Assembly (NCBI GenBank): GCA_016987375.1
Contig: PJRA01000401.1
Span: 1,618,730-1,660,392, forward strand
DNA from: Brachionus koreanus
Lineage: Eukaryota > Rotifera > Eurotatoria > Ploima > Brachionidae
DNA length: 41,663 nucleotides
Direction of reading: 5' to 3'
The notes beneath the pieces are model-generated. The model worked only from the letters and a program-made list of their open reading frames with translations. It had not been told where the DNA came from and searched no databases. Every line of letters starts with the position of its first letter. Position 1 is the stretch's first letter. Made by a program: the position numbers and the translations under genes. Below are positions 1-12,200 of the stretch, piece after piece.

Positions 1-117
1 AATCAATTACATCAGAAGCTTAAGCGAACATTTTATTCAAATAGACGTGGTGACATACCCTCCGAGGAGATTGTACCATCTCGTCTAAAGTATGCTCGAA
101 AGAATCCAGATTCATAA
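1..117 (+). CDS. C-terminal end of an unidentified protein, cut by the window edge
   Basis: Frame 1 is open from the first base for 38 codons and stops with TAA at 115-117. The peptide is basic and polar; it contains NRRGDIPSEEIVPSRL and ends KYARKNPDS. No domain is recognisable from so little sequence. The LTR-like stretch that follows raises the possibility that this is the end of a retrotransposon polyprotein, but a last exon of a host gene is equally possible. Confidence 0.4.
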   Translation, partial: NQLHQKLKRTFYSNRRGDIPSEEIVPSRLKYARKNPDS

Positions 118-240
118 AGAATAAAAAAAAAAGCAATTCAGATGCAGAAATTTCAAATGAAATGTCAAAAAAGGAAAAAGTACATTTAAATCAAAAAAAT
201 TTTGCAACATATATATATATTTTCTTGATTTGTATCTTTA

Positions 241-463
241 TGTGTGTCGAATTTTATCTTTATAAAGGGATAGGTTTCAACATTCAGTTAAAATATTCAG
301 AAAATTATCAATCAAAGCACATGATTTGAGATAAGAGAAAGTTTAATAAAGTGGACAGACAGTAGTAACAGTAGTGGACAGTGGACAGTAGTTAATAAAG
401 TTATTATTTAAAACTATTTTCTTTATTATTTGAGTTATAACCGCGAGCAACCAGATTCTAACA
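241..463 (+). mobile_element. possible LTR remnant
   Basis: A TATAAAGGG box-like motif lies near 260, AATAAAG motifs near 344 and 393, and the stretch ends ACCAGATTCTAACA, which resembles the 3' end of Copia-type LTRs. It begins TGTGTGTC and ends in CA. A purine run (AAAAAAGGAAAAAG) lies near 166-180, where a polypurine tract would be expected. Short GGACAGTAGT-like repeats occur at 350-395. No second LTR, primer-binding site or duplication was seen, so this is tentative. Confidence 0.3.
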
Positions 464-1065
464 GATCTGAATAATAAATACATAGAATAAAGGTTTATAA
501 AAGTGAATTAAATATTCCGATAATCATCAAGATCTTCCAAGAAAATGTTCGTTTTTGAGATTTCTAACCAAAATTTCCGATATTATTTAAGACTTTTATA
601 TTAAAATATCACTTTACGCTGACTGATAGACTAAAAAAATCATGATAATTAGAAAAACGGTTTTAAAAATTTTAGCTTCAAAAGCTTAAAAATTATTCTA
701 AAAATTTTATTTAAATATCTTTGCTTTTTTTAATTTGAAATTTCTTTTAGTCGAATCAATTTTATCATTTAGATATATTTTTTCTCTTATTATCTTAATA
801 TATTAAAATATGCTAGAATATATAATGAAATCAAAAAAATTGTTTTAATTAATCATGTTCAACAAAAGAACATCAGATTTAATTATTAGAACTTATTAAA
901 TAAAAATAAAAAATGTAATAAAATTTTGAAAATCTTAAAAAAATATTATTTACAAAGCTAAAATGACTTATTTATTTTATTAAAAATGCAAATTCTTAGA
1001 CAAGAATCTTTTTTGATTTTTTTTGTAGAGTCATTGAAATTCTTTATCAGAAATAAATTTGCGCT
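464..1065. other. AT-rich intergenic stretch
   Basis: Homopolymer A and T runs and frequent stops in all frames. It contains the presumed upstream region of the galactosyltransferase-like gene; no convincing promoter element can be singled out. Confidence 0.5.
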
Positions 1066-2010
1066 ATGATTATTATAAAAGTAAAAAGAACAATATTATC
1101 ATTAACTGTATTTTTTCTAATAGTTTTTCTGATATTAAATTGGCCTGCAAAAGTTAAAGATCAAATAATAAATCCGCACAACTACAAACTGGTCATTAAT
1201 CCCACTGAATATGTGTGTGGTCATAAAAAAGGCGCTCATATTCTCTTAGTTGCTCTTGTTGAAGTATCTCCAACGGCTTTCAAAGAAAGACAGCAAATTA
1301 GAGAGACGTGGGCAAATCCAAATTTATTCAAATTGACAAAAACAGTATTTCTTATCGGTTTAAGTAAAGATGAAAGTGTCAATCAACTTATTTTAGAAGA
1401 AAGCAGTAAATATAAAGACATTGTTCAAGAGGATTTTATTGATTCGTACAAAAACTTGACAATCAAAACTGTCATGGGTTTTAAATGGGTGTCTGAATAT
1501 TGTTCGAATGCCAAATTTGCATTAAAGGTAGACGATGATGCAGTTATAAATACAGCTGTTTTAGAAAGATATCTAGAGACTGTGCCTGAAAAAAATTTGT
1601 ATATGGGTTATTATCTAATCACTCCCAGTGTAATTCGAAATAAGTTGTCCAAGTTTTACGCTTCAGAAAATGAATACAACAGCTCACATTATTGTTCGCA
1701 TCAACTTGGTGTTGGCTATTTTGTGAGCTTAGATTTAGCTGCCAAGTTCTATGAGATGTCTTTGTACACTAGTTTGTTCAAGTTTGAAGATGTGTATGTT
1801 GGCATGCTAGCAAAAAAGCTTGAAATCAAGGGAAAACAAATAGCCAAGATGTATTTTATGAATAATATTAAATCGGTTGAGTATGCAGCCAAATTGACTA
1901 AAGAAAATAACACGATTGTTCTTGCATATGCAACAATGAAAAATTTTCGTCAAATTTGGAATTATTTTTATAATCTAAGCTTCACTAATAAATATTCAAT
2001 AGAAAATTAG
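1066..2010 (+). CDS. GT31 family beta-1,3-galactosyltransferase-like type II membrane protein
   Basis: A 314-residue intronless gene. Residues 9-26 form one hydrophobic segment after a short basic N-terminus, the type II layout of Golgi glycosyltransferases. Family hallmarks appear in order: IRETWANP at 78-85, the DDD metal and UDP-sugar binding motif at 156-158 within KVDDDAV, a GVGYFVS segment at 215-221, and EDVYVG at 241-246. Possible N-glycosylation sequons are at N130, N205, N281 and N303. GT31 enzymes transfer galactose or GlcNAc from the UDP-sugar in beta-1,3 linkage to glycoprotein or glycolipid acceptors in the Golgi lumen; acceptor and donor cannot be read from the sequence. Length matches the family. 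An AATAAA lies about 80 bases past the stop. The stem region is short. It could equally be a beta-1,3-N-acetylglucosaminyltransferase. Confidence 0.88.
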   Translation: MIIIKVKRTILSLTVFFLIVFLILNWPAKVKDQIINPHNYKLVINPTEYVCGHKKGAHILLVALVEVSPTAFKERQQIRETWANPNLFKLTKTVFLIGLSKDESVNQLILEESSKYKDIVQEDFIDSYKNLTIKTVMGFKWVSEYCSNAKFALKVDDDAVINTAVLERYLETVPEKNLYMGYYLITPSVIRNKLSKFYASENEYNSSHYCSHQLGVGYFVSLDLAAKFYEMSLYTSLFKFEDVYVGMLAKKLEIKGKQIAKMYFMNNIKSVEYAAKLTKENNTIVLAYATMKNFRQIWNYFYNLSFTNKYSIEN

Positions 2011-3429
2011 AAATTATAAACAAAATAAGCTTTATTTGCAAACTTTTATTTTTAATATAAATCTTTTAGATTTGATTCACAAAGCTTTAAAATAAAATAA
2101 AGAAAAAATTAATAATTCTAATGTAAATATTAATAGAAAAAATAGTTTAAATTAAATGTTAATTGTGATAGAAAATCTCATTAAAATATGCTATGATTTT
2201 TTCCTTTAATAATTAATTTGTTTTAAACTAAAATTTAATTGTATAGCTAAATCATGATTCCACATTCTTTTCTAATTTATCATTTAGATTTAGATTCAGA
2301 TGAGTACAGATAAGGCAGAGTTGTCTGATAAGAATTAAGATAAAATATTTAAATGCTTGAAAGAGAGAAAGTTTCTTTTCTTAATTAGAACTTTGACCGA
2401 GGGTTGATGAAAAAAAATTTTTGTTCAAATTTAAAATAACTACTATTACAAGAAATAAAATGACTTAAATTAGATAGAATATAAAAAAATATAATTTTAA
2501 TAATAATTTTAATTTTAATTAAACTCTTCAGTTTGAAATTTGAGTTTAATTCTTACTAATACTTAAGTTAAATATTTCGAATTTGTTTAGTTGTAAATTT
2601 TTACTGTATTTTTGATTTTTTACAATTTTACAATTAAAAAGTAGCATTTAACAATAGTAAGCTTAAATATTGCTTAATAAAGACAGAATTTTTTAAGATA
2701 GATAGTAAAAATTTAGAATTTTTTTAAATTTTTAGAAAATTTTATTCAATTTTTAAGAAAATTATTTAATTTGTCTACATAACTAAATTTGAAATTTTTT
2801 TTAATAATAAAAAAAATGACAAGATAATACCAAGATTTTTAGGAACTCTAAAAGATGACTTTGGCAAACAAGAACTCTATTGATTAACGAACCTCTAACT
2901 AGAGAAAATTCATTTAGGAGTACAAGTAGCGAAAAAAAAGTGAAATGCCCAATTTGATATATTAAAGGTAAAAATAGGAATCAAAACACACATGAGAAAA
3001 TGTAAATCAACACAAAATACCATCATAAAAGAATCGACTTAAAACCCTTTTTTTTTCTCTTATTCATTTAATCATCTAATTAAAATAAATATTTATAAAG
3101 TAATTCACAGGCATAGTACTGTAATCAACGGTGTATGTCACCAATTGTGTCATTTATATTTATTCAAATAAACTAAATTTAAGCTAAATTAATCAGCCTG
3201 TGTTAATTCTGTCGTATCTAATTAACAGTGTATGCAAATTTTTTTTATCATTTGAAGGCCCATTGAGATAAATATTAATATGTTAAAATGCATGTAATGA
3301 CCATATTAGTTACTCACCATAATAAAATTGAAATACCCAACAATGAATAGCCTAAAATATAAAAGTCAGTGTTAAAAATAATGGTCAAATGTTTTAGGCA
3401 AATACTTCGGATTTGGGTCATATATCTAC
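2011..3429. other. intergenic stretch, nothing recognisable
   Basis: AT-rich sequence with the probable polyadenylation signal of the upstream gene (AATAAAATAAAG near 2091). No coding frame, RNA gene or repeat was identified. Confidence 0.5.
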
Positions 3430-3830
3430 AATAGTAGTAGTGGTTTTTGCTGTTTATGTGTAATATATATATATATATCTCTTTACAGCCTGGACAGTTT
3501 ATCTATTTGGGCTTTGAAAGAATTCATATATTGTACATGAATTACGTAGTCCGGTAGCGAGTTTAAGAGTTTGACTGCTCCGTAATGAAGTAGCTTCCGC
3601 GTTCACTGTTTCTGACCAATTTATGCATTAAGTATGTGGCCTCCTCTTGCCAATACAGCTAACAGCTTAGTCGTTCATTAAATTTTATCTATACCATTCG
3701 AAATTTTGTACATCTCAATCAAGTCTCCACTTTTTTGTATAACTTCCAACGGAGGTTATTTCCAAGTTCGCACATCTTGACTTGTAGTTTAGCCCAAATA
3801 ATTCTTTGCTTATTTTTGTTGCTCTATGTT
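3430..3830 (-). pseudogene. LINE (CR1/Jockey-like) ORF2 C-terminal tail, relic
   Basis: Read on the minus strand, 3715-3675 gives [16 protein letters not shown], and after frameshifts 3570-3486 gives LLNSLPDYVI followed by FKAQIDKLSRL and a stop. This is the conserved tail of CR1/Jockey-type LINE polyproteins (the pattern is RGDLIEMYK...NGI...WN.LP..VV...FK..LD). A CTACTACTAT tail lies at 3440-3430, followed by the 3' flank. Frames are broken and no reverse transcriptase core is present, so it is a 5'-truncated dead copy. It resembles the copy at 7400-7850. Confidence 0.75.
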
Positions 3831-3839
3831 CCACAGACT

Positions 3840-6220
3840 CTTAAGCCTTTATTTCACTTTTAAAGTAAGATCTCCATGCTTAGATTGCTAACTCCAGATG
3901 TGACTTCACGTACGTAGTGTACAGCTTTTTAAGTTTAGTTTTTTATCAACTGGTGGTTAGATAAAAAAGGGTAGTTGTGTTTTTTGTTATATTTGCTAAC
4001 ATGAATTAAAATTATTTCTAAATTTCCTAATTAAGAGTCCTAAGCCACTTTTCACACCACTCTGACACCTCATTGATATTCTTCTGTAGAATAAGAGGAT
4101 TCTTAAAAAAAATGATTACAATTCGTATATTAATTAGAATTGATTATTTTGGCAAAGTAAAATTTTGAATTTAAATTTCCTTTTTTTGCTCAAAAATTTT
4201 TAATACCCAATTGATTGCACTGAATATTTGCAAATTGAAATTTGAAACTTTAAAAGAGTAAAATACTTAAAGTAAAAAGACTGTGTAAATCACATTGCAA
4301 TGCAATGAATTTAAAACTTTTGAGAAAAAAGGGCAAATTTAAATTCAAATTTTTTTCTTTGTCATTATTTTCCATTAAAAAAATTCAATACTCTTAAAAA
4401 AAATTATATTTAATTGTATTTTGTTAAATTTAAAGCTAATAGACCAAGTAAATTAATCAAAAGAAACATGTTAGCTTAAGTATGGTTAATAAAATATGAT
4501 TTTAGAACTGTTTCTGAGGAGATAAAGAAAAGTTAATTACAATCTCATTAAATTGTAAAAATTTAAGTGAATTTTTTTTTTTTAATTATTTAGACAAAAA
4601 TATTTTAGTGTTTTTAAATGAATATTCATTTAAATTCATGTCGACTATTTGAAGGAAAAACAAAAACAATAAGACACAAAAAAAACAAAAATAAATGAAA
4701 GGAAGAGCAAATTTGAATTTGAACTTAATCTTTGGCTACGAGATTAATATTTTTGAGACAACCAAGTTTATCTTCAAAATATGAGAAACTTTAGAGGATT
4801 TCAAAAATAAAAATTCGTATCAAACACCGAAGCCTTTGTTTTAATTGTTTTTCAGCTTTAACTAAAGAATAAAATTTTATAATTATTAATTATGATTTCA
4901 ACTAGAAAAGATTATTTAAATATTAAAGCTAGTTGGAAGTTAGAACACGACTTACTTGCATTAATTTTGTACAAATGGCTCTAGCAATTAGACAAAATAC
5001 TTCATTTTTATTTAAATAGCTGGCATTCAAATCTAAAATGCATAAAATAGTTTTAATATTTGAAATAAAAAATAATTTTTTTGTGACAATTTGCCGCGAA
5101 CATAGCGAGCTCTTTTCATAGCGAGATTTAGCACTCAAAATATAAATATTTTGAAAATCAAATCAAATAAATTTTTTTAGTTATTTAATCAGTTGTTATG
5201 GTGGGTTGGTAGAAAAAAAACATGGCTTCGATTCACTTGGATTATCAAAAAACCAAAAAATTATATCAAAAACTAGATTAAATAATCATATTGGTTTACT
5301 TAGGTTCAATAAACTTAAAAAAGCTATTTAGTATGTGTCTTAGACTAATTCTAAAACGCTCAATCAAATTATTTTCTAGTTTAGAATTTATTCTATTAAG
5401 TTTTTTATTTAGTTTTGATATATCGGCAAAAAACCTTAAGATCGTATTTAATTAAAATTTATTGCATAATTTTTAACCCTTAATAAAAACAACAAATGAT
5501 GCCTGGTAGCGTAAAAAAAGGCACTGTTAAGATGCTACTATTCTAACCTAATTTAAAAATCTGATAAATTTATGTAATTAGATACAAAGAGTAAATTAAA
5601 ATGTTAGAAAATTGCGCAACTAAAACATTTTTTATTTGTTTTTGTTTTATCTTTGCTTTAACCAAATAAAAGCTTTTAATAGATAGAAATTTCTAAATAA
5701 AAATGTTCTAGCATCATCAGAAAATCAATTGAGGTACAATATTAAAAGCTTTTATTTATTTCTAATAATAAAACATAGATGAATTTAAGTAACTATTAAT
5801 GTTAATAAATGTTTAATCTAAATTCTTGAAAAGTCGATTATTTTCGACTATTCTTGATTTATTTATTTACCGAGGCCTATTTAGTTGGAAATTTAGAAAA
5901 TTTTAATCACAAGGTTTTTCTCTATTTGTGTTATTGGCTAGGTCATTTAAATGGGCTGTATAACAAAAACAAAAAAATTATTTGATACAAATTTTTATTG
6001 AAAGCTGATTTTTAATCTGACTAATTTAAAATTCATAAATTTCTTATTTTCAATTATAATTACAAATCATAAAATATTTTGAATTATAAATTTTTTTTTC
6101 TAAACGAGGCTTTAATTCAAGAGAAATTATTTTTTCAAATAATTTAATTTGAATTTTTTATGCTTAACATTCTTTCATCAGTAAAAAATAAAATTTACAT
6201 TTAGATAAATGACTTAAAGA
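3840..6220. other. intergenic stretch upstream of the KLHL20 gene
   Basis: AT-rich, with no coding potential that can be supported. A 69-codon minus-strand frame at 4929-5138 is flanked by a splice-donor-like AAGTAAGT but matches nothing recognised. The promoter of the KLHL20 gene should lie in the last part, without a visible diagnostic element. Confidence 0.5.
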
Positions 6221-9200
6221 ATGATGAATGAATCAAGGCCAGTGCTAATGGACGTGATAAGGGACTGCTCGCCAACCAGGCCCAAGTTGACCAAAACATC
6301 GGACAGACATCCAAAGTCGGTGCTCGAACAAATAAATCAATTGAGACGATCAAATGATTTTTTGTGTGACGTTATTTTAAACGTTGGTACTTCGCGAATA
6401 AAAGCGCATAAAATTATCCTGTGTGCTTCGTCTCCATACTTCAGGGCTATGTTTACCAACGAACTGGCCGAGTCCAAACAAAACGAAATAACTTTGCGCG
6501 ATATTGATGAAAATGCCATGGAAATCTTAGTCGACTTTTGCTACACGTCTAAAATTACAATTGACGAGAAGACTGTTCAAACAGTTTTGCCTGCTGCATG
6601 TCTCTTACAGGTAAAATTTTATTTTTTTTTCTCCGCCAGTTTCAAAATATCAAAAATTTTGAAACGTTATTTAGTTTAAATTTTTTAAAAAAATTTTAAG
6701 TTGGTCTTATATCTTTTTTTATTTAAGTATTTTATAATTAATTTCGTTCTTTAGACTTTGTCATAAAAAAAAAACTTCTTAAAAAGAATATCTCTAAGAC
6801 TTTATCTTTTTTTTGTTTTGTTGATAATAAAAAAAAATGACTTGTGGATTTTGCTTGGAATCAAATTGTTTTCATTAGGTGGTTAATTTAATTGACAGTT
6901 GGTATCGAACTAAAAAAATAAAACTCACTAGTTATTAAAACAATTGGAGTTTTTATTTCAATATAATTATTTCAAAACTTATGTAATTATTTTATTTATT
7001 ACTAGAACCACCAAGCATTTTTTCATGTTTTTTTAATGCAAAAATATTTTATAAAAAAACTTTAATAATTTTTATAAAGTAATTCCATTTATTAAAAAAA
7101 AAATTTCAAAAAAAGATATTTGAAAAATCTATTCAAAAGATACGAGAATTCAAAAATTTTTCAAACGAGTCAAAATGATGAATCAAATTGAAGAATTACA
7201 AATGTAATCTTATTAGTGACACATAAAGAATTCTGTTGATTTTGAATGACGATGTCCATTTAAAGCTTTAAATTTTTCTGATTAGGTTGATTTATGGAAA
7301 TTTTTTCTGAATTGATAACTTTCAAAAGTTCTTTGTAGTTGATTTCGGGGTCTAATTTTAAACCAAGGAATGTTGAATTGTTTGACATCAGAAGGAATTT
7401 TTTTAGCAATATAGTAGTAGTAGAAGTTCTTGCTGCGACACCTAAAATGTAGATTGTCTAAGCCCACCACCGCCAATTGGCCGTGTAGAGCTGTAACAGC
7501 CGATTCCATTGAACTTATCTAAAGCTATTTTAAAATTAGCGGTTGACTTGGATTTCACCACACTTTCTGGCAATTTATTCCAATGCGGAACTACTCTGTT
7601 TGAGAAAAATACATGTCTGGCAGTTACTGCAGCCGCAAAATCGTTTCTAATTTGAACTGGGAAACTTTCTCTCTGGACTCTGATGCTATTTCCTCTTAAC
7701 GCCCCGGCTGGTCCTTTGTTTTCTGATTTATTCACTAGATTCTTTACCAAGCTTATCTTTTCTATCCCATTCACTAATTTGTACATCTCAATCAAGTCCC
7801 CTCTCACTAATCTTTCACTCAGCTTTGTCAGTCCTAATTTTGTCAACTAAAAAACAAAAAAATAAAAATAGCAGGAGATAACCAGCTTCCTTGAGAGTCC
7901 CCTCAGTTGATAAACAATATTTATGTATTTTTTGTATTAAGTAAATTTTATATTCTGTATTTTTTAACATCGTATTTAACAGCAACATCCATAATTCGTG
8001 AAATTTTGAAAATTAAAAATAGAATATGATGTATCTTCAAGATCTTTAAATAATGATTACATTATTTTTACTTTATAATAGTGTTGGGCAGCGGCCAACT
8101 TTGGCCGGCCAAACGACGGAATCAAGCGGGAGGTTGGCCGGTCAATCTGAACGGCCAATTTGGACCGTGAATTGGCTGGCTGATTTTTGACCGCCCGTAT
8201 ATTGGCCGACAAACTAAGCGGCCTTTAAACGGCCCACCCTGTTAGGACCGGCCGGCCACTAAACGGTCTTGAAAAAAAAACTTAAGTAAAGAGATTTCAA
8301 ATTGATCAAATTTTTCAATTTTAATTTTTAAATTAATTTCTTGTTTAAAAATTTTCTTTAACTAATTTCAACAAATTTAAATATTTAGACATTAATTTTT
8401 TTTAAATCTGTTTACTTAATTTTTTTTTCAAGACCGTTTAGTGGCCGGTTAGTTGGCCAGCCAATAAACGGACGGTCTTCAAGCTGACCGGCCACTAAAC
8501 GGTCGGTCTGTCAGCTGGCCGCCGCTTGGCCGGCCAGTCGCGGTCACAGGCCTTCAAATCGACTGGCCGTTTTTCGGCCGCTTAGACTACCGGTCACGGT
8601 CTCGGCCATTTTTTTTTGGGCGGCCACATGGCCTTTAGGCCAGCCCCCAACACTACTTTATAAGATCTTTTAAGATAACATTAAAATAACAATAACAATT
8701 GTTATTTTAAAAATTCACTGTACCATTGTTTATGATTAGAACTTTAAAATTTAATCATATTGTTTAAATAAATGAGAAAAATAAAAAATACATTTAGTCA
8801 CTAAAGATTGCTTTGCAAAATTTCAAAAAACTAAAAAAAATAAAATATGTTTAAAAAATACTGCAACAAAGTACAGCATTTGTTGAGAGAAACAAATTTA
8901 TTAATCAAAAAAGGAAATATTTTTTTTCATTTTGTATTTGAATTTCATGAAGCCTAAAAATTTTAATTTTGACAGTTCTAAAAAAAAACCGAAATAAATT
9001 TTTTAAATTCTTAGTTAAATTTTTTTTAAAATCAATTCAGTCAGTTTTATTTTAAAATTAAAACATGCAAAAAATGGGGAATAAAATTCTTTGATAAAAT
9101 TTATGAGAAAATTTTTTTAAAATCTTAGAATTTAAAAGGGAAGAAAATTTTTAACTTAAAATTCGATGCTCAACTTAATACTTTTTTACTGGAAGCATTT

Positions 9201-12200
9201 TAAAAATGAAGAAGACACAAAATTGTGCCTTGGTTCTTTACCTAATGTTCTAAAAAATTTGCTTTCGACCACAAAATAGTAGAAATCTTGGAAACATTTA
9301 CATTATATTCTTTGGCCAGTTTTGAAGCTTTGAAATAGTTATTTTTTGATAGAAATATTTTTTTACAATTTTGATCTTGACTTCAAAAGACATAAATTTT
9401 CATTTTTTACAGACTTGCTTTTCATTCATTTTTATCAATTAGAATTTCTTAGGATTCTAGTAACTGCAAATGAAATGAATATTAAGTTTGTCAAGTTTCT
9501 AAAAAAAGTTGAACTAAGATTTAAGTTAAATAATTTATCAAAAATTATTCTAAAAAATTTCAAAAATAACATTTATTATTCTTGATAAAAGCTCCAAGAA
9601 GTACAGGATTATTGTGCCGAATTTTTGAAATCTCAACTTGATCCATCAAATTGCTTGGGCATACGAGCATTCGCAGACACTCATTCCTGTCGAGAGCTAC
9701 TAAAAATCGCTGACAAATATCTTCAGAACAATTTCTGTGATGTAATCGAATCGGATGAATTTCTTCTCTTACCAATCAATGATCTAATCGAAATAATATC
9801 AAATGATGAGCTTAACGTAAACAATGAAGAAACAGTTTACCAAGCAGTAATGAATTGGGTTAAGCATGATGAAAAAGAGCGAAAGCAATACATAGGTCAG
9901 CTAATTTATCATGTTCGCTTGCCATTGTTAGATACTAAATTTTTAGTAACCAAAGTTGGTACTGATCCTTTAATACGTCAGGACCAGGTTTGTCGTGATC
10001 TTCTCGATGAAGCAAAAGACTTTCATTTGCTAAAAGATAAATCAAGCATACATGACTCGCGGATACGTCCCAGGAAGCCGGTCATAATTGGCGAAGTTCT
10101 ATTTGCGGTCGGTGGATGGTGTAGTGGTGACGCCATATCATCTGTCGAAATGTTCGATCCTCAATGTTCAAACGAATGGAAAATGGTGGCGCCTTTGACC
10201 AAACGGCGATGCGGCGTCGGAGTTGGAGTATTAAACAATCAAATTTATGCAATAGGAGGTCATGACGGCTCAACATATCTTAATAGCACAGAGCGCTTTG
10301 ACCCAATCCAGAATCAATGGTTCACTGATGTAGCTCCGACGAGCACATGTCGCACAAGTGTTGGTGTAGGTGTCCTGAATGGATTTTTGTATGCAGTTGG
10401 AGGCCAAGATGGAATTTCATGCCTGAATTTAGTTGACAAATATGACCCTGTAACAAATAGATGGACAAGAGTGGCGTCTATGACAACCAGACGCTTAGGT
10501 GTAGCAGTAGTCGTATTGAATAATTATCTCTATGCAATTGGAGGCTCCGATGGCTCTAGTCCACTTAATACTGTTGAAAAATATGATCCGAAAGCCAACA
10601 AGTAAATTGTATTTTTCATACTTGACCAAAAAATTTTAAGAATAGACCATTTATAAAGATGGACTCCTGTTGCTTCTATGCTGACTAGGAGAAAGCATCT
10701 TGGATGCGCTGTTTACAAGAATTTTATTTATGCAGTTGGAGGACGTGACGATGCGTCTGAATTGAACTCGGCTGAAAGATACAACTCACAGACTAATCAA
10801 TGGCAACCGATTGTTCCAATGAAGTCAAAACGAAGTGGTGTAAGGAATTTTATTTTAAAAATATTAAAAACAAAAAAAAATTTATTCTTTTAAATTAGAT
10901 AGATTTATATTTTATATTTTTGATATCATCTCTGAAAAATTGAAAAATTTAGATTTTAAAAAAATTGTGAAATTAATCGATTGAATATCAGAATGATATC
11001 AGAATCAGCATTATTCATAATACATTAATTTAAATATAATTATTATATATTATCTATGTAAATAAATTTAAATTATATTTGTAGCTAAAACAAGATTAGA
11101 TTCTTACAACTAAAAATTATAAAAATAATTAAACCGATTAATTTTAGAATTTTTTTTAAGTCTAAATTTTTCAATTTTTTTTTCAACAATTAAATTTATG
11201 TAATTAGGAGTAAAAATTCCATTTTTTTCTATTTATTATATTCATTGAAAAAAACAAACCAATAAGTATTTTATAATAAGATTGTAGCTTAGGCTATTTG
11301 TTTTTAAATCATAAAGTTTGTGTTCTAGATTTTTGGTTTACTTAGCTAAATTTCATTCTAAGAATAAAAGTATTATCTTTTTAAAAAATTATTTTCAATA
11401 ATTGATTAAAAAATATTTTTAAATTGATTGTTTAGATTATTTAGAGCTTCCTAAAAAATAACTTGTATTTTATAAGTTGTGAATATATGAAAAAAGTCCT
11501 TTTTTTGTAAGAAGATAATTGTAAGAAATTTAATAATTTACCTTTAATAAATTATTGAAAAATGAGATTTTTTAAAATAAATATTAAGCCCGCCCGCAAA
11601 AAACTGTCCATTTGATATGGTCACGGTCATAGTTTTGAAAAATGTTCAAACCTAGATTAAAATATGAACATATTCGAACAGAGCTGAAATTTTACACATT
11701 TATTAAAATATTTTTCCTGCATTTTTTTGCATTATTCTGGGTCTTTGCAAGATCGGGAAAAAAAGATACCAGGTGTCTCTCCGGGCTTATAGCGCCACTT
11801 GCATGCAAAGACCCAGAATAATGCAAAAAAATGCAGGAAAAATATTGTAATAAATGTGTAAAATTTCAGCTCTGTTCGAATATAAGGTGGACTGAGGTAA
11901 TGGAGATGTAAAAAAAATATATTTGTTAGACTGAGTCAATTTTTGCGTTTTTTTTTAAACTTATTTTCAAAAAAGTTACGACACTCTTTTTCAACTTGGT
12001 CTAGGTTAGGAAAGCATGCATTCGTACCAATTGTTTAGAATAAAGTCTGCATTTATAGCACGACCACTGGAACCATCTCTAAGTGTATTACCCATTGAAA
12101 TACCTTGTTATCAAAGCGTTCTCTTTTCATGATCGGCTGATCTGATTGAGATTGGTCCAACTATTGATTTCTGTTATCATAATTTTGAAAATAGGTCCAC

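Noticed and set aside
3455..3479. TA dinucleotide run
   Set aside because: Simple microsatellite beside the LINE tail, unremarkable in AT-rich DNA.
4929..5138. Minus-strand 69-codon frame with a donor-like AAGTAAGT at its end
   Set aside because: No recognisable family, no partner exon with matching phase, and an acceptor-like site in its middle; not enough to call a gene.
9346..9585. Plus-strand 79-codon frame just before KLHL20 exon 2
   Set aside because: Phe/Lys/Leu-rich AT-driven frame that lies in the intron; the KLHL20 exon join at 9592 is exact without it.
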